Made by a program: the position numbers and the translations under genes
The notes under the pieces: generated by a model
Database searches by the model: none
The model's input: the letters and a program-made list of their open reading frames with translations, nothing else
What the model was told of the DNA's origin: nothing
Assembly: GCA_964353935.1 (NCBI GenBank)
Contig: CAYGXL010000117.1
Coordinates: 1 to 8,471, forward strand
Reading direction: 5' to 3'
Length of the DNA stretch: 8,471 nt
From: JAOUJD01 sp964353935
GTDB lineage: Bacteria > Pseudomonadota > Gammaproteobacteria > Burkholderiales > Burkholderiaceae_F
In this document: positions 1 through 5,509 of the stretch, piece after piece
How the letters are laid out: the number at the start of each line of letters is the position of its first letter
Position numbering within the stretch: position 1 is the first letter of the stretch

Positions 1-428
1 ACGGCGGCACGTTCAACAACTTTCCGGTCGACGTGATGCGCGAGATGCGCGGCGTCGGCCAGGTGCTCGGCGTCGACCTCGGCGCGCGCCAGGCGCGCAA
101 GCTCGACTTCGACGAGGTGCCGGGCAGCTGGGCGCTGCTGCGCGACCGCTTCCGCCCGCGTCACAAGCGGCGCTACCGACTGCCGTCGCTGACGTCTTAC
201 CTGCTGAACGTGACGATCCTCTACAGCATGTCGCGCCAGGACGACGCGCGGCGGCAGACCGACGTCTACTTCTGCCCGCCGCTGTACAAGGTCGGGCTGC
301 TGCAGTGGTCGCGCTTCGACCAGATCGTGCGCCAGGGCCACGAGCACGCGATCGAGGTGCTGGGCAAGCTCGACGAACGGCAGCGTGTGGCGCTCGGAAC
401 AACGATCACCGGAGCCGCGGCGGAGTAA
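1..428 (+). CDS. Patatin-like phospholipase, C-terminal part (5' end cut by window)
   Basis: This is the last 141 or so residues of a patatin-like (NTE/RssA-type) serine lipid hydrolase; the reading frame runs in from before base 1, with the first whole codon at base 3. The window opens inside the motif GGTFNNFPVDVM, which matches the D-G-G/A block that carries the catalytic Asp of the Ser-Asp dyad in this family; the Asp codon itself is cut off. Further on come a VIGVD-like strand (QVLGVDL) and the late family segment with FCPPLYKVGLLQW and a helix ending GHEHAIEVL, as in bacterial NTE-like patatins. The Ser nucleophile (GxSxG) and oxyanion-hole region lie outside the window. The family hydrolyses acyl esters of phospholipids or lysophospholipids, often at the membrane; the substrate here cannot be told. 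The stop codon is only 13 bases before kup, so co-transcription is possible. The family call is fairly sure, the exact function is not. Confidence 0.8.
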   Translation, partial: GGTFNNFPVDVMREMRGVGQVLGVDLGARQARKLDFDEVPGSWALLRDRFRPRHKRRYRLPSLTSYLLNVTILYSMSRQDDARRQTDVYFCPPLYKVGLLQWSRFDQIVRQGHEHAIEVLGKLDERQRVALGTTITGAAAE

Positions 429-441
429 CCTTCCCGCTCCC

Positions 442-2328
442 ATGACGGTCGAACACTCGAAAAGCGCGAGGCAGGCTTCCGGCCTCTTCATCGCTGCGCT
501 GGGCGTCGTCTACGGGGACATCGGCACAAGCCCGCTGTACGCGCTGAAGGAGAGCCTCGCCGGCGAGCAGGGCGCCGGCACGACGCCGGCCGCGGTGTTC
601 GGCGTGCTGTCGATGATCTTCTGGGCGATCACGCTCGTCGTATCGGTGAAGTACGTGCTGATCGTGCTTCGCGCCAACAACCAGGGCGAAGGCGGCGTTC
701 TCGCCCTGCTTGCGCTGGTGATGCGCCAGATCCCCGCGCGGGGAGCGCTCCCCGCCACCGTAGTCATGGCCGGCCTCTTTGGCGCGGCGATGTTCTACGG
801 CGACAGCGCGATCACGCCCGCCATCTCGGTCCTGTCGGCGGTCGAGGGGCTCGAGGTCGTGTCGCCCCGCTTCAAGGAATTCGTGATACCGCTGACGCTG
901 GCGGTGCTGATCGGCCTGTTCGCCGTGCAGCACAAGGGAACCGCATCGATCGGCCGTGTCTTCGGCGTCGTGATGCTCGCGTGGTTTGCCACGCTGGCGG
1001 TGCTCGGTGCCGCGCAGATCGTCCACCAGCCGGAGGTCCTTCAGGCGGTCGACCCGGTGCACGCCGTCGCGTACGCGCTCGCGAATCCCGGCGCCTCGTT
1101 CGCGGTCGCCGGCCTCGTGTTCCTGGCGGTGACGGGCGGCGAGGCGTTGTATGCCGACATGGGTCACTTCGGACGCTCGCCGATCCAGCGAGCGTGGTTC
1201 TGGTTGGTGATGCCGGCGCTGCTGCTGAACTACTTCGGCCAGGGCGCACTCGTGCTCGCGAACCCGGAGGCGGCCCGCAACCCGTTCTTCCTGCTCGCGC
1301 CCGACTGGCTGCAGCTGCCGCTGGTGTTCCTGGCGACGGCGGCCACGGTCATCGCGTCGCAGGCGGTGATCTCGGGCGCGTTCTCCCTCACGGCCCAGGC
1401 GATCAAGCTGGGCTACCTGCCGCGCACCGCCATCCTGTTCACGTCCGAGACGGCCGCCGGGCAGATCTACGTCCCGCTGATCAACTGGACCTTGCTCGCG
1501 CTGGTGATCGTTCTGGTGCTCGGATTCGGCACGTCGTCGAACCTGGCGGCGGCCTACGGTGTCGCCGTCGCGACGACCATGACGATCACGACGCTCGGCG
1601 TGTTCATCGTCGCCCGTTACCGGTGGGACTGGGGCTTCGGCAAGATCGCGCTCATCCTGGTGCCGCTGCTGTCGATCGACCTGCTGTTCCTCGCGGCGAA
1701 CTCCGCCAAGATCGCGTCGGGAGGGTGGTTTCCGCTCGCCTTCGGCGCTGTGGTGTTCCTCGTGTTCACGACCTGGAAGCGCGGCCGCTCGATCGTGAAC
1801 CACGAGCTCGAGAAGACAGGCATCGCGCTTCAGCCCTTCCTGAAGAGCCTGTCGCTCTACCCGCCGGTGCGCGTCGAGGGAACCGCCGTCTTCATGTCGC
1901 AGGAGGCCGGCCTCGTGCCGCACGCGCTGCTGCACAACCTGAAGCACAACCGCGTGCTGCACGAGCGCGTCGTGTTCCTGAACGCCATCGCGCGCAACGT
2001 GCCGCACGTCGATCCGGAGGACATGGCGGAGGTCACCGACCTCGAAGAAGGTTGCTGGCAGGTGGTGGTGCGGCTCGGTTTCCAGGACACGTACGACGTG
2101 GCTGCGATCTTCGAGGTGCTGGCGCGGCACCACGACCTGGAACTCGCGGTCAACGAGTGCTCGTTCTTCCTGTCCCGCCAGAACGTCCTCGCGCGCACCG
2201 GCCAGGGCATGTGGCGCTGGCGCCAGCGGCTGTTCGGCTGGATGCTGCGCAACTCGCAGCCCGCGTCGGACTTCTTCCGTATTCCGCCGAACCGCGTGAT
2301 CGAGATCGGCACGCAGGTGGTCATTTAG
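442..2328 (+). CDS. kup: KUP/HAK/KT-family potassium uptake protein
   Basis: A 628-residue inner-membrane K+ transporter of the KUP/HAK/KT family, close to the usual bacterial length of about 620-630. The family imports K+ with H+ and works mainly under low pH or hyperosmotic conditions. The N-terminal signature GDIGTSPLY is at residues 25-33, followed by a hydrophobic helix ending in the conserved RANNQGEGG (77-85), then FYGDSAITPAISVLSAVEGLE (118-138). About twelve hydrophobic segments reach to roughly residue 440; the remaining 185 residues form the hydrophilic cytoplasmic C-terminal domain, including HALLHNLKHN and the final VIEIGTQVVI typical of the family. The ATG at 442 was chosen because homology begins a few residues after it (the open frame extends upstream to 385 inside the patatin gene with no family-like sequence). 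No good Shine-Dalgarno is seen; GGAG at 422-425 is too distant. No frameshift or missing motif is apparent. Confidence 0.95.
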   Translation: MTVEHSKSARQASGLFIAALGVVYGDIGTSPLYALKESLAGEQGAGTTPAAVFGVLSMIFWAITLVVSVKYVLIVLRANNQGEGGVLALLALVMRQIPARGALPATVVMAGLFGAAMFYGDSAITPAISVLSAVEGLEVVSPRFKEFVIPLTLAVLIGLFAVQHKGTASIGRVFGVVMLAWFATLAVLGAAQIVHQPEVLQAVDPVHAVAYALANPGASFAVAGLVFLAVTGGEALYADMGHFGRSPIQRAWFWLVMPALLLNYFGQGALVLANPEAARNPFFLLAPDWLQLPLVFLATAATVIASQAVISGAFSLTAQAIKLGYLPRTAILFTSETAAGQIYVPLINWTLLALVIVLVLGFGTSSNLAAAYGVAVATTMTITTLGVFIVARYRWDWGFGKIALILVPLLSIDLLFLAANSAKIASGGWFPLAFGAVVFLVFTTWKRGRSIVNHELEKTGIALQPFLKSLSLYPPVRVEGTAVFMSQEAGLVPHALLHNLKHNRVLHERVVFLNAIARNVPHVDPEDMAEVTDLEEGCWQVVVRLGFQDTYDVAAIFEVLARHHDLELAVNECSFFLSRQNVLARTGQGMWRWRQRLFGWMLRNSQPASDFFRIPPNRVIEIGTQVVI

Positions 2329-2357
2329 CGACCGCCGAAGACCAACGTGGGCACCGA

Positions 2358-2375
2358 CTGGAGCCGCGGCTCCAG
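2358..2375. promoter_or_regulatory. Perfect 18-bp palindrome between kup and arsN2
   Basis: The sequence CTGGAGCCGCGGCTCCAG reads the same on both strands, with 9-bp arms and no spacer. It starts 30 bases after the kup stop codon and ends 18 bases before the arsN2 start codon. It could be a protein-binding site, or as RNA a weak hairpin affecting kup termination or arsN2 translation. There is no T tract after it on either strand, so it is not a standard intrinsic terminator. Its role is unknown. Confidence 0.45.
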
Positions 2376-2393
2376 GGCTGCGAGAATGCGCCG

Positions 2394-2852
2394 ATGCACG
2401 TCGATCCATTCCTGATCGAGCCGGCGCGGGCGCACGACCGCCCGCGCGTGCGCGATCTGCTGCGGGAGTCCGGCCTGCCCGTCGACGATATCGACACGTC
2501 GCCGGTCGACTTCCTCGTGATGCGCGAGGCGGGGCAGGTGGTCGGCGTGGTCGGCCTCCAGAATGCCGAAGGCGCCGGCTTGTTGCGGTCGCTCGCGGTG
2601 CTGCCATCGCTGCACGGGCAGGGACGCGGCGGCGCGCTGGTCGCGGCCGTCGAGCGGCTCGCCGAGCAGCGCGGCATCGATGACCTCTACCTGCTCACCG
2701 ACAGCGTGCCCGGCTTCTTCGCCCTGCACGATTACCTGCGCGTGCAGCGCGCGTCGGTGCCGCTCGCGATCCAGGGCACGGCGCAGTTCGCGTTGCTGTG
2801 CCCCTCCACCGCCGCGTGCATGCACAAGCGGCTGCGGCGGCCGCGGCCCTGA
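2394..2852 (+). CDS. arsN2: ArsN2-type GNAT N-acetyltransferase
   Basis: A 152-residue single-domain GCN5-related N-acetyltransferase, presumably cytoplasmic and using acetyl-CoA. The layout matches the family annotated as arsenic-resistance acetyltransferase ArsN2: a short N-terminal part, the strand VVGVVGLQ (49-56), the motif-A strand LLRSLAV (63-69) leading to the pyrophosphate loop HGQGRGG (74-80, with His where Gln or Arg is more usual), YLLTDSV and a Phe pair (99-109), and the diagnostic tail QFALLCPSTAACM (131-143). ArsN2 genes are usually named from ars operons; here no arsR, arsC or arsB neighbour is visible, so an arsenic role is only inherited from the family name and another small substrate is possible. 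It follows kup by 65 bases on the same strand. The ATG at 2394 is the first in-frame ATG giving the family start; GAGA eight bases upstream is a weak ribosome site. Confidence 0.8.
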   Translation: MHVDPFLIEPARAHDRPRVRDLLRESGLPVDDIDTSPVDFLVMREAGQVVGVVGLQNAEGAGLLRSLAVLPSLHGQGRGGALVAAVERLAEQRGIDDLYLLTDSVPGFFALHDYLRVQRASVPLAIQGTAQFALLCPSTAACMHKRLRRPRP

Positions 2853-2863
2853 GGTGCCTGGCG

Positions 2864-2890
2864 CGTCGGCCGCGCGATCGCGGCCGGACG
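2864..2890. terminator. GC-rich stem-loop between convergent genes
   Basis: CGGCCGCG (2867-2874) pairs perfectly with CGCGGCCG (2879-2886) around a CGAT loop; with one bulged base the stem extends by CGT (2864-2866) against ACG (2888-2890). It lies in the 54-bp gap where arsN2 (+) and the OmpA-family gene (-) converge, a position that fits a shared bidirectional terminator. No T tract follows on either strand, so termination efficiency is uncertain. Confidence 0.45.
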
Positions 2891-2906
2891 TGCGTCGTCT
2901 GAACGC

Positions 2907-3572
2907 TCAGCGCGCCGGGGCGGGTTGGGCCGGGGCAGCCTCGGCGACGAAGATCTCGACGCGGCGATTGCGCGCGCGACCCGCTTCGGTCCCGTTGTCG
3001 GCGAGCGGCTGCTGCGACCCGCGTCCGTCGATCGCGATGCGCTGGCTGCTCACCCCGCGCGCGGTCAGGTAGTCGCGCGTGCTGGCGGCGCGGTTCACCG
3101 ACAGGGGATTGTTGATCGCGTCGCTGCCGGTGTTGTCGGTGTGGCCGATGATGCGGACCGTCGATGCCGGGTTCTGGTTCAGCGACTGCGCGAACTTCTC
3201 GAGGATCGGCGCGAAGTTCGGCTTGATCTCGGCGCGGCCCACGTCGAACGAGATGTCGCTCGGCACTTCCAGCTTCAGCTGGTTGTCCGCCGTCTGCGTG
3301 ACCTGCACGCCGGTGCCGCGCGTGGCCTGCTCCATTTCCTTCTTCTGCTTGTCCATCTGGCTCGACCAGACGTAGCCGCCGAGCGCGCCGATCGCCGCGC
3401 CGGCCAGTGCGCCGTGCGTGCGATTGCTGCCGTGCGCGAGCGCGCCGATCGCCGCACCGGCGGCGGCGCCGACGGCGGTGTCGCGCGTCGGGTTCGGCTC
3501 GTATCCGGACGAGGCGCAGGCGCTGAGCAGCGCGGCGGCCGAGACGGCCACGAGGGTGGAGTGCAACTTCAT
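2907..3572 (-). CDS. OmpA-domain outer-membrane lipoprotein with glycine-zipper segment
   Basis: A 221-residue envelope lipoprotein of the YiaD/OmpA-like type. Residues 1-18 are a lipoprotein signal peptide ending in the lipobox LSAC, with Cys19 as the lipidated residue (Ala18 before, Ala20-Ser21 after, so outer-membrane sorting is likely). Residues 31-67 form a glycine zipper (DTAVGAAAGAAIGAL, then GALAGAAIGALGG), a hydrophobic small-residue hairpin thought to sit in a membrane. Residues 104-209 are an OmpA C-terminal domain with GHTDNTGS (143-150) and NPLSVNRA (155-162); Asp146 and Arg161, 15 apart, fit the pair that binds the diaminopimelate of peptidoglycan. The tail is Pro/Ala-rich. Likely role: tethering the outer membrane to the cell wall. 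The start at 3572 has a good GGGAG site five to six bases upstream and gives a normal signal peptide. An in-frame ATG at 3611, with GAGG four bases before it, would add 13 residues and cannot be excluded. Confidence 0.9.
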   Translation of the reverse strand: MKLHSTLVAVSAAALLSACASSGYEPNPTRDTAVGAAAGAAIGALAHGSNRTHGALAGAAIGALGGYVWSSQMDKQKKEMEQATRGTGVQVTQTADNQLKLEVPSDISFDVGRAEIKPNFAPILEKFAQSLNQNPASTVRIIGHTDNTGSDAINNPLSVNRAASTRDYLTARGVSSQRIAIDGRGSQQPLADNGTEAGRARNRRVEIFVAEAAPAQPAPAR

Positions 3573-3597
3573 TGAATCTCCCGTCGATTTCTTGTTG

Positions 3598-3611
3598 ATG
3601 GCGAACGCCAT
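3598..3611. promoter_or_regulatory. Small dyad in the leader of the OmpA-family gene
   Basis: ATGGCG-AA-CGCCAT is a perfect 6-bp inverted repeat with a 2-bp centre, 26 bp upstream of the preferred start of the OmpA-domain gene and overlapping its alternative ATG. It could be an operator half-site pair or a leader hairpin; 6-bp arms in GC-rich DNA also arise by chance. Confidence 0.25.
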
Positions 3612-3692
3612 TTTGCCTCTAACGGGCAGCGCCCACGCTGGGTTGACGGTAGGCCGGTCGGTGGGCTGCGAGGGGACAGGAAACTACGGACG

Positions 3693-3729
3693 AAAAAGTG
3701 CGGCCGGCGAGGGAGAGCGCCGGCCGCGC
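3693..3729 (-). terminator. Intrinsic terminator of the small exported-protein gene
   Basis: A 12-bp stem is formed by 3698-3709 (GTGCGGCCGGCG) and 3718-3729 (CGCCGGCCGCGC), with one G-T wobble and an 8-base loop. On the - strand the stem is followed at once by TTTTT (complement of 3693-3697), the classic Rho-independent layout. It lies 14 bases past the stop codon at 3744 and so should end the transcript of the small gene before the OmpA-family gene. On the + strand no T run follows, so it acts in one direction. Confidence 0.85.
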
Positions 3730-3743
3730 AGGTAAAAGGGTTC

Positions 3744-3947
3744 TCAGCGAACCGCAGCGACCTGCATGGGGGACGGGGGCACGGGCGCGGCGACGATCTC
3801 GACGCGCTCCATCAGGATGACGGGCAGCGCGGCTTCTACGGTTGCCTGGTCCCGAGCGAGGACTTCCTGCACCGCGGGCAGGGCAGGCAAGGCGAGCGCG
3901 GCCACGGTGGCGAGCAGGAAGAAGACCGTTTCAGCGTGCTTCATCAT
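3744..3947 (-). CDS. Small exported or membrane-anchored protein of unknown function
   Basis: A 67-residue protein that I do not recognise. Met-Met-Lys-His at the start is followed by a hydrophobic stretch (about residues 7-24, TVFFLLATVAALALPALP) that fits a signal peptide or an N-terminal anchor. The rest is short: an Ala/Val/Glu-rich part (25-45), a hydrophobic strand-like segment VILMERVEIVA (43-53) and a Pro/Ala/Val tail (54-67). No Cys is present, so it is not a lipoprotein. Support that it is a real gene: GAGG eight bases before the first ATG at 3947, coding on the same strand as the OmpA-family gene downstream, and a strong intrinsic terminator placed right after its stop. The second ATG (3944) is an alternative start. 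The separate terminator suggests its own transcript, not an operon with the lipoprotein. Confidence 0.65.
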   Translation of the reverse strand: MMKHAETVFFLLATVAALALPALPAVQEVLARDQATVEAALPVILMERVEIVAAPVPPSPMQVAAVR

Positions 3948-4090
3948 GGCGATGTCCTCGTGCGGCTGACGACGGATGTCGTCGATGTGTGCACTGTAGG
4001 AATCGATGCGCGCGCCCGCCATGTGGATGCGATGAACTGCATGAGTCCGGGCGTGAACTGCAGCCACGCGCGGCGGAGGGCGCGAAGCGG

Positions 4091-4130
4091 GCGCCGCGTC
4101 CGACGAATCGGCGCCGAGGCCGACGGATCG
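4091..4130 (+). repeat. Tandem duplication of a 20-bp unit upstream of the FKBP promoter
   Basis: Bases 4091-4110 and 4111-4130 are two head-to-tail copies of a 20-bp unit that agree at 17 of 20 positions; the core CGACG(A/G)ATCGGC occurs at 4101-4112 and 4121-4132. The period is about two helical turns, so both copies face the same side of the DNA, and the second ends 11 bp before the -35 element of the FKBP promoter. This is where an activator would bind, but no known binding site is recognised. Confidence 0.55.
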
Positions 4131-4141
4131 GCCGCGCTTCC

Positions 4142-4169
4142 TTGGGACGATGCGATGCGCAGGTAACAT
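4142..4169 (+). promoter_or_regulatory. Probable sigma70-type promoter of the FKBP gene
   Basis: TTGGGA (4142-4147) and TAACAT (4164-4169) are separated by 16 bp and resemble the -35 and -10 hexamers (four of six matches each to TTGACA and TATAAT). The expected start of transcription near 4176 leaves a leader of about 23 bases before the ATG at 4199. No experimental support; the spacing and position make it plausible. Confidence 0.5.
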
Positions 4170-4198
4170 CCGCCCCTTTCCGGAACAACGAGACCGCC

Positions 4199-4543
4199 AT
4201 GACGACAGTGACGACGGCCAGCGGGCTGATGATCGAGGACCTTGCGGTCGGCGACGGCGCCGCCGCGAAGAGCGGTGACCAGGTGACCGTGCACTACACG
4301 GGGTGGCTGACCAACGGCCGCAAGTTCGACTCCAGCGTGGACCGACGCGACCCGTTCGCCTTCGCGCTCGGGCGCGGCAACGTGATCGCCGGCTGGGACG
4401 AAGGCGTCGAAGGCATGAAGGTCGGTGGCAAGCGCAAGCTCACCATTCCGCCCGACCTCGGATACGGCGCCTACGGAGCGGGCGGCGTCATTCCGCCCGA
4501 CGCCACGCTCGTGTTCGAAGTCGAACTGCTCGCCGTCGGCTGA
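4199..4543 (+). CDS. FKBP-type peptidyl-prolyl cis-trans isomerase
   Basis: A 114-residue single-domain FKBP, about the size of human FKBP12, without signal peptide or membrane segment and so probably cytoplasmic. It should catalyse cis-trans isomerisation of Xaa-Pro bonds during protein folding. The ligand and active-site residues of FKBP12 are all recognisable: Tyr33 in VHYTG, Phe43-Asp44 in RKFDSS, Val62-Ile63 and Trp66 in GNVIAGWDEG, Tyr89 in DLGYG, and Phe106 in ATLVFEVELL. The flap GGVIPPDATL (95-104) is intact. There is no insert-in-flap domain as in SlyD and no N-terminal dimerisation domain as in FkpA or Mip. The ATG at 4199 fits the short leader and the family start; the reading frame stays open upstream to 3842 but that part has no homology-like sequence. 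It is convergent with the HPF-like gene, 27 bases away. Confidence 0.95.
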   Translation: MTTVTTASGLMIEDLAVGDGAAAKSGDQVTVHYTGWLTNGRKFDSSVDRRDPFAFALGRGNVIAGWDEGVEGMKVGGKRKLTIPPDLGYGAYGAGGVIPPDATLVFEVELLAVG

Positions 4544-4551
4544 CCGCGCGC

Positions 4552-4569
4552 CGCGGCCGACCGGCCGCG
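4552..4569. terminator. Short GC stem-loop between FKBP and HPF-like genes
   Basis: CGCGGCC (4552-4558) and GGCCGCG (4563-4569) form a 7-bp stem around GACC in the 27-bp gap between the two convergent stop codons. The position fits a shared terminator, but no T tract follows in either direction. Confidence 0.4.
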
Positions 4570-4570
4570 C

Positions 4571-4897
4571 CTAGTGCTGCTTGACGAAGCCGCGCGAGGT
4601 GTCGAGCTCGGAATCGAGCAGCCGCTTGGCGGCGTCGAACGCATCGCGCGCGGCGACGAACGGATCCGCGTCGCCCTGCTGCGTGATTGCGAACGACTTG
4701 CCCTTCACGTGAACGTCCAGCTTCACGTTGAACAACCGTCCCTTGCTGCTGTGACGCGTTTCCTGCGTCACGGCCACGTGCATGTTGGTGATCCCCGGGT
4801 GGAACTTGGCGAGTTTCTCGGTGCGTTCACGGATCGCCTGTTCAAGCGCTTCGGACCGCTCCATGTGGTGGAACGCGAGCTGGATCGGGAATGTCAT
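4571..4897 (-). CDS. HPF/RaiA-family ribosome-associated (hibernation) protein, short form
   Basis: A 108-residue protein of the HPF/RaiA (sigma-54 modulation, S30AE) family. It shows the family's beta-alpha-beta-beta-beta-alpha order: strand IQLAFHHME (5-13), helix SEALEQAIRERTEKLAKF (15-32), strands MHVAVTQETR (39-48), FNVKLDVHVKGKSFAI (56-71), and the final helix DPFVAARDAFDAAKRLLDSEL (78-98) with the basic/aromatic face that contacts the 30S decoding region in known relatives. It lacks the long C-terminal dimerisation domain of long HPF, so it would act as a short factor stabilising idle ribosomes or 100S dimers, or protecting 70S in stress; which one cannot be decided. The ATG at 4897 was chosen since the family starts there; an in-frame ATG at 4918 would add seven residues. 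TATAGA just upstream (about 4910-4915, - strand) resembles a -10 but has no clear -35. Confidence 0.85.
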   Translation of the reverse strand: MTFPIQLAFHHMERSEALEQAIRERTEKLAKFHPGITNMHVAVTQETRHSSKGRLFNVKLDVHVKGKSFAITQQGDADPFVAARDAFDAAKRLLDSELDTSRGFVKQH

Positions 4898-4975
4898 GGT
4901 GGCTTCTCGTCTATACATCCGATTTCATCCTCGACCCGTCCGGCATTGCCGCGTTGATGGCCGTCAAGCGAAACG

Positions 4976-5509
4976 TCAGACCAGCCCGGTTGCGCCCGCG
5001 ATGGCGCCCGCGGCGATCAGCCAGAGCACGTGGATACGCGTAAGCCACGCGAACAGGGCCGTGATCGCGGTGAGGATGATCACCGGCGGCGTCGGGTTCT
5101 GCGCGGTCAGGACCCAGCCGGTCGCGGCGAGCAGCGCGATCGTGATCGGCGCCAGCCCCGCCTTGAACGCGCGGATTCCGATTCGATGCTGCCGCGCCTG
5201 TGCCCAGCGGGTGGCGCCGATGGCCAGCAGCGTGGAGGGCAGCATGATGCCGGCCAGCGTCACGGCCGCGCCTGCCAGCCCGGCCGCCTGGTAGCCGAGC
5301 ACGGCCACGAACAGCACGTTGGGTCCGGGCGCGGCCTGCGCGAGAGCGATCGACGCGTTGAACTGCACGTCGTCGAGCAGGTGCAGCTGCCCGACCATCA
5401 GCCGGTGCATCTCGGGCGCCACCACGATCGCGCCGCCGATCGCGAGCAGCGACAGGACGAGGAAGTGGCCGAACAGCGGCAGCGCGTCGGCGAGCGTCAA
5501 CGTTGTCAT
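4976..5509 (-). CDS. Chromate transporter (CHR) family, C-terminal-type half protein
   Basis: A 177-residue membrane protein equal to the second half of a full-length ChrA. It carries the half-specific motifs IGGA (24-27), APEMHR (31-36), the segment AIALAQAAPGPNVLFV-like (54-68, with PGPN at 61-64) and GYQAAG (72-77), and has about five to six hydrophobic helices, the last ones at roughly 119-135, 143-157 and 160-174. Its ATG overlaps the stop codon of the preceding half by four bases (ATGA), and AGGAAGG sits about four bases before the ATG, so the two are translationally coupled and presumably form a heterodimer in the inner membrane. Chromate efflux is known for some full-length ChrA proteins; for short CHR pairs the substrate is often untested, and chromate is only a family-based guess. 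No chrB-type regulator is adjacent. Confidence 0.9.
   Translation of the reverse strand: MTTLTLADALPLFGHFLVLSLLAIGGAIVVAPEMHRLMVGQLHLLDDVQFNASIALAQAAPGPNVLFVAVLGYQAAGLAGAAVTLAGIMLPSTLLAIGATRWAQARQHRIGIRAFKAGLAPITIALLAATGWVLTAQNPTPPVIILTAITALFAWLTRIHVLWLIAAGAIAGATGLV

Larger units (their letters stand above)
3948..4198. other. Divergent intergenic region, small exported protein / FKBP
   Basis: This 251-bp region carries the control signals of two divergent genes. On the FKBP side it holds a tandem 20-bp repeat and a sigma70-like promoter, listed separately. On the other side, GACGAC-GGAT-GTCGTC (3968-3983) is a 6-bp inverted repeat 21 bp upstream of the small gene's start, and ACTGTA on the + strand (3991-3996; TACAGT on -) is a possible -10 for that gene, but without a matching -35. 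Open frames across it have no family-like sequence. Confidence 0.5.

Noticed and set aside
981..2393. Long upstream extension of the arsN2 reading frame through kup
   Set aside because: The extension overlaps kup in another frame and is a low-complexity Arg/Ala/Gly translation; GNAT homology starts only after the ATG at 2394.
406..2607. 733-codon open frame on the - strand opposite kup
   Set aside because: It is a shadow of kup: the translation is rich in Arg, His, Glu and Asp without any domain, whereas the + strand has a complete KUP protein with all family motifs.
3642..3690. TTGACG on the + strand as a promoter -35
   Set aside because: No -10-like hexamer follows at 16-18 bp and no + strand gene starts downstream before 4199.
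3598..3735. + strand frame beginning MANAILPLTGSAHAG, signal-peptide-like
   Set aside because: It covers the leader of the OmpA-family gene and runs into the terminator stem of the small gene, has no ribosome site, and its later part is Arg/Gly-rich.
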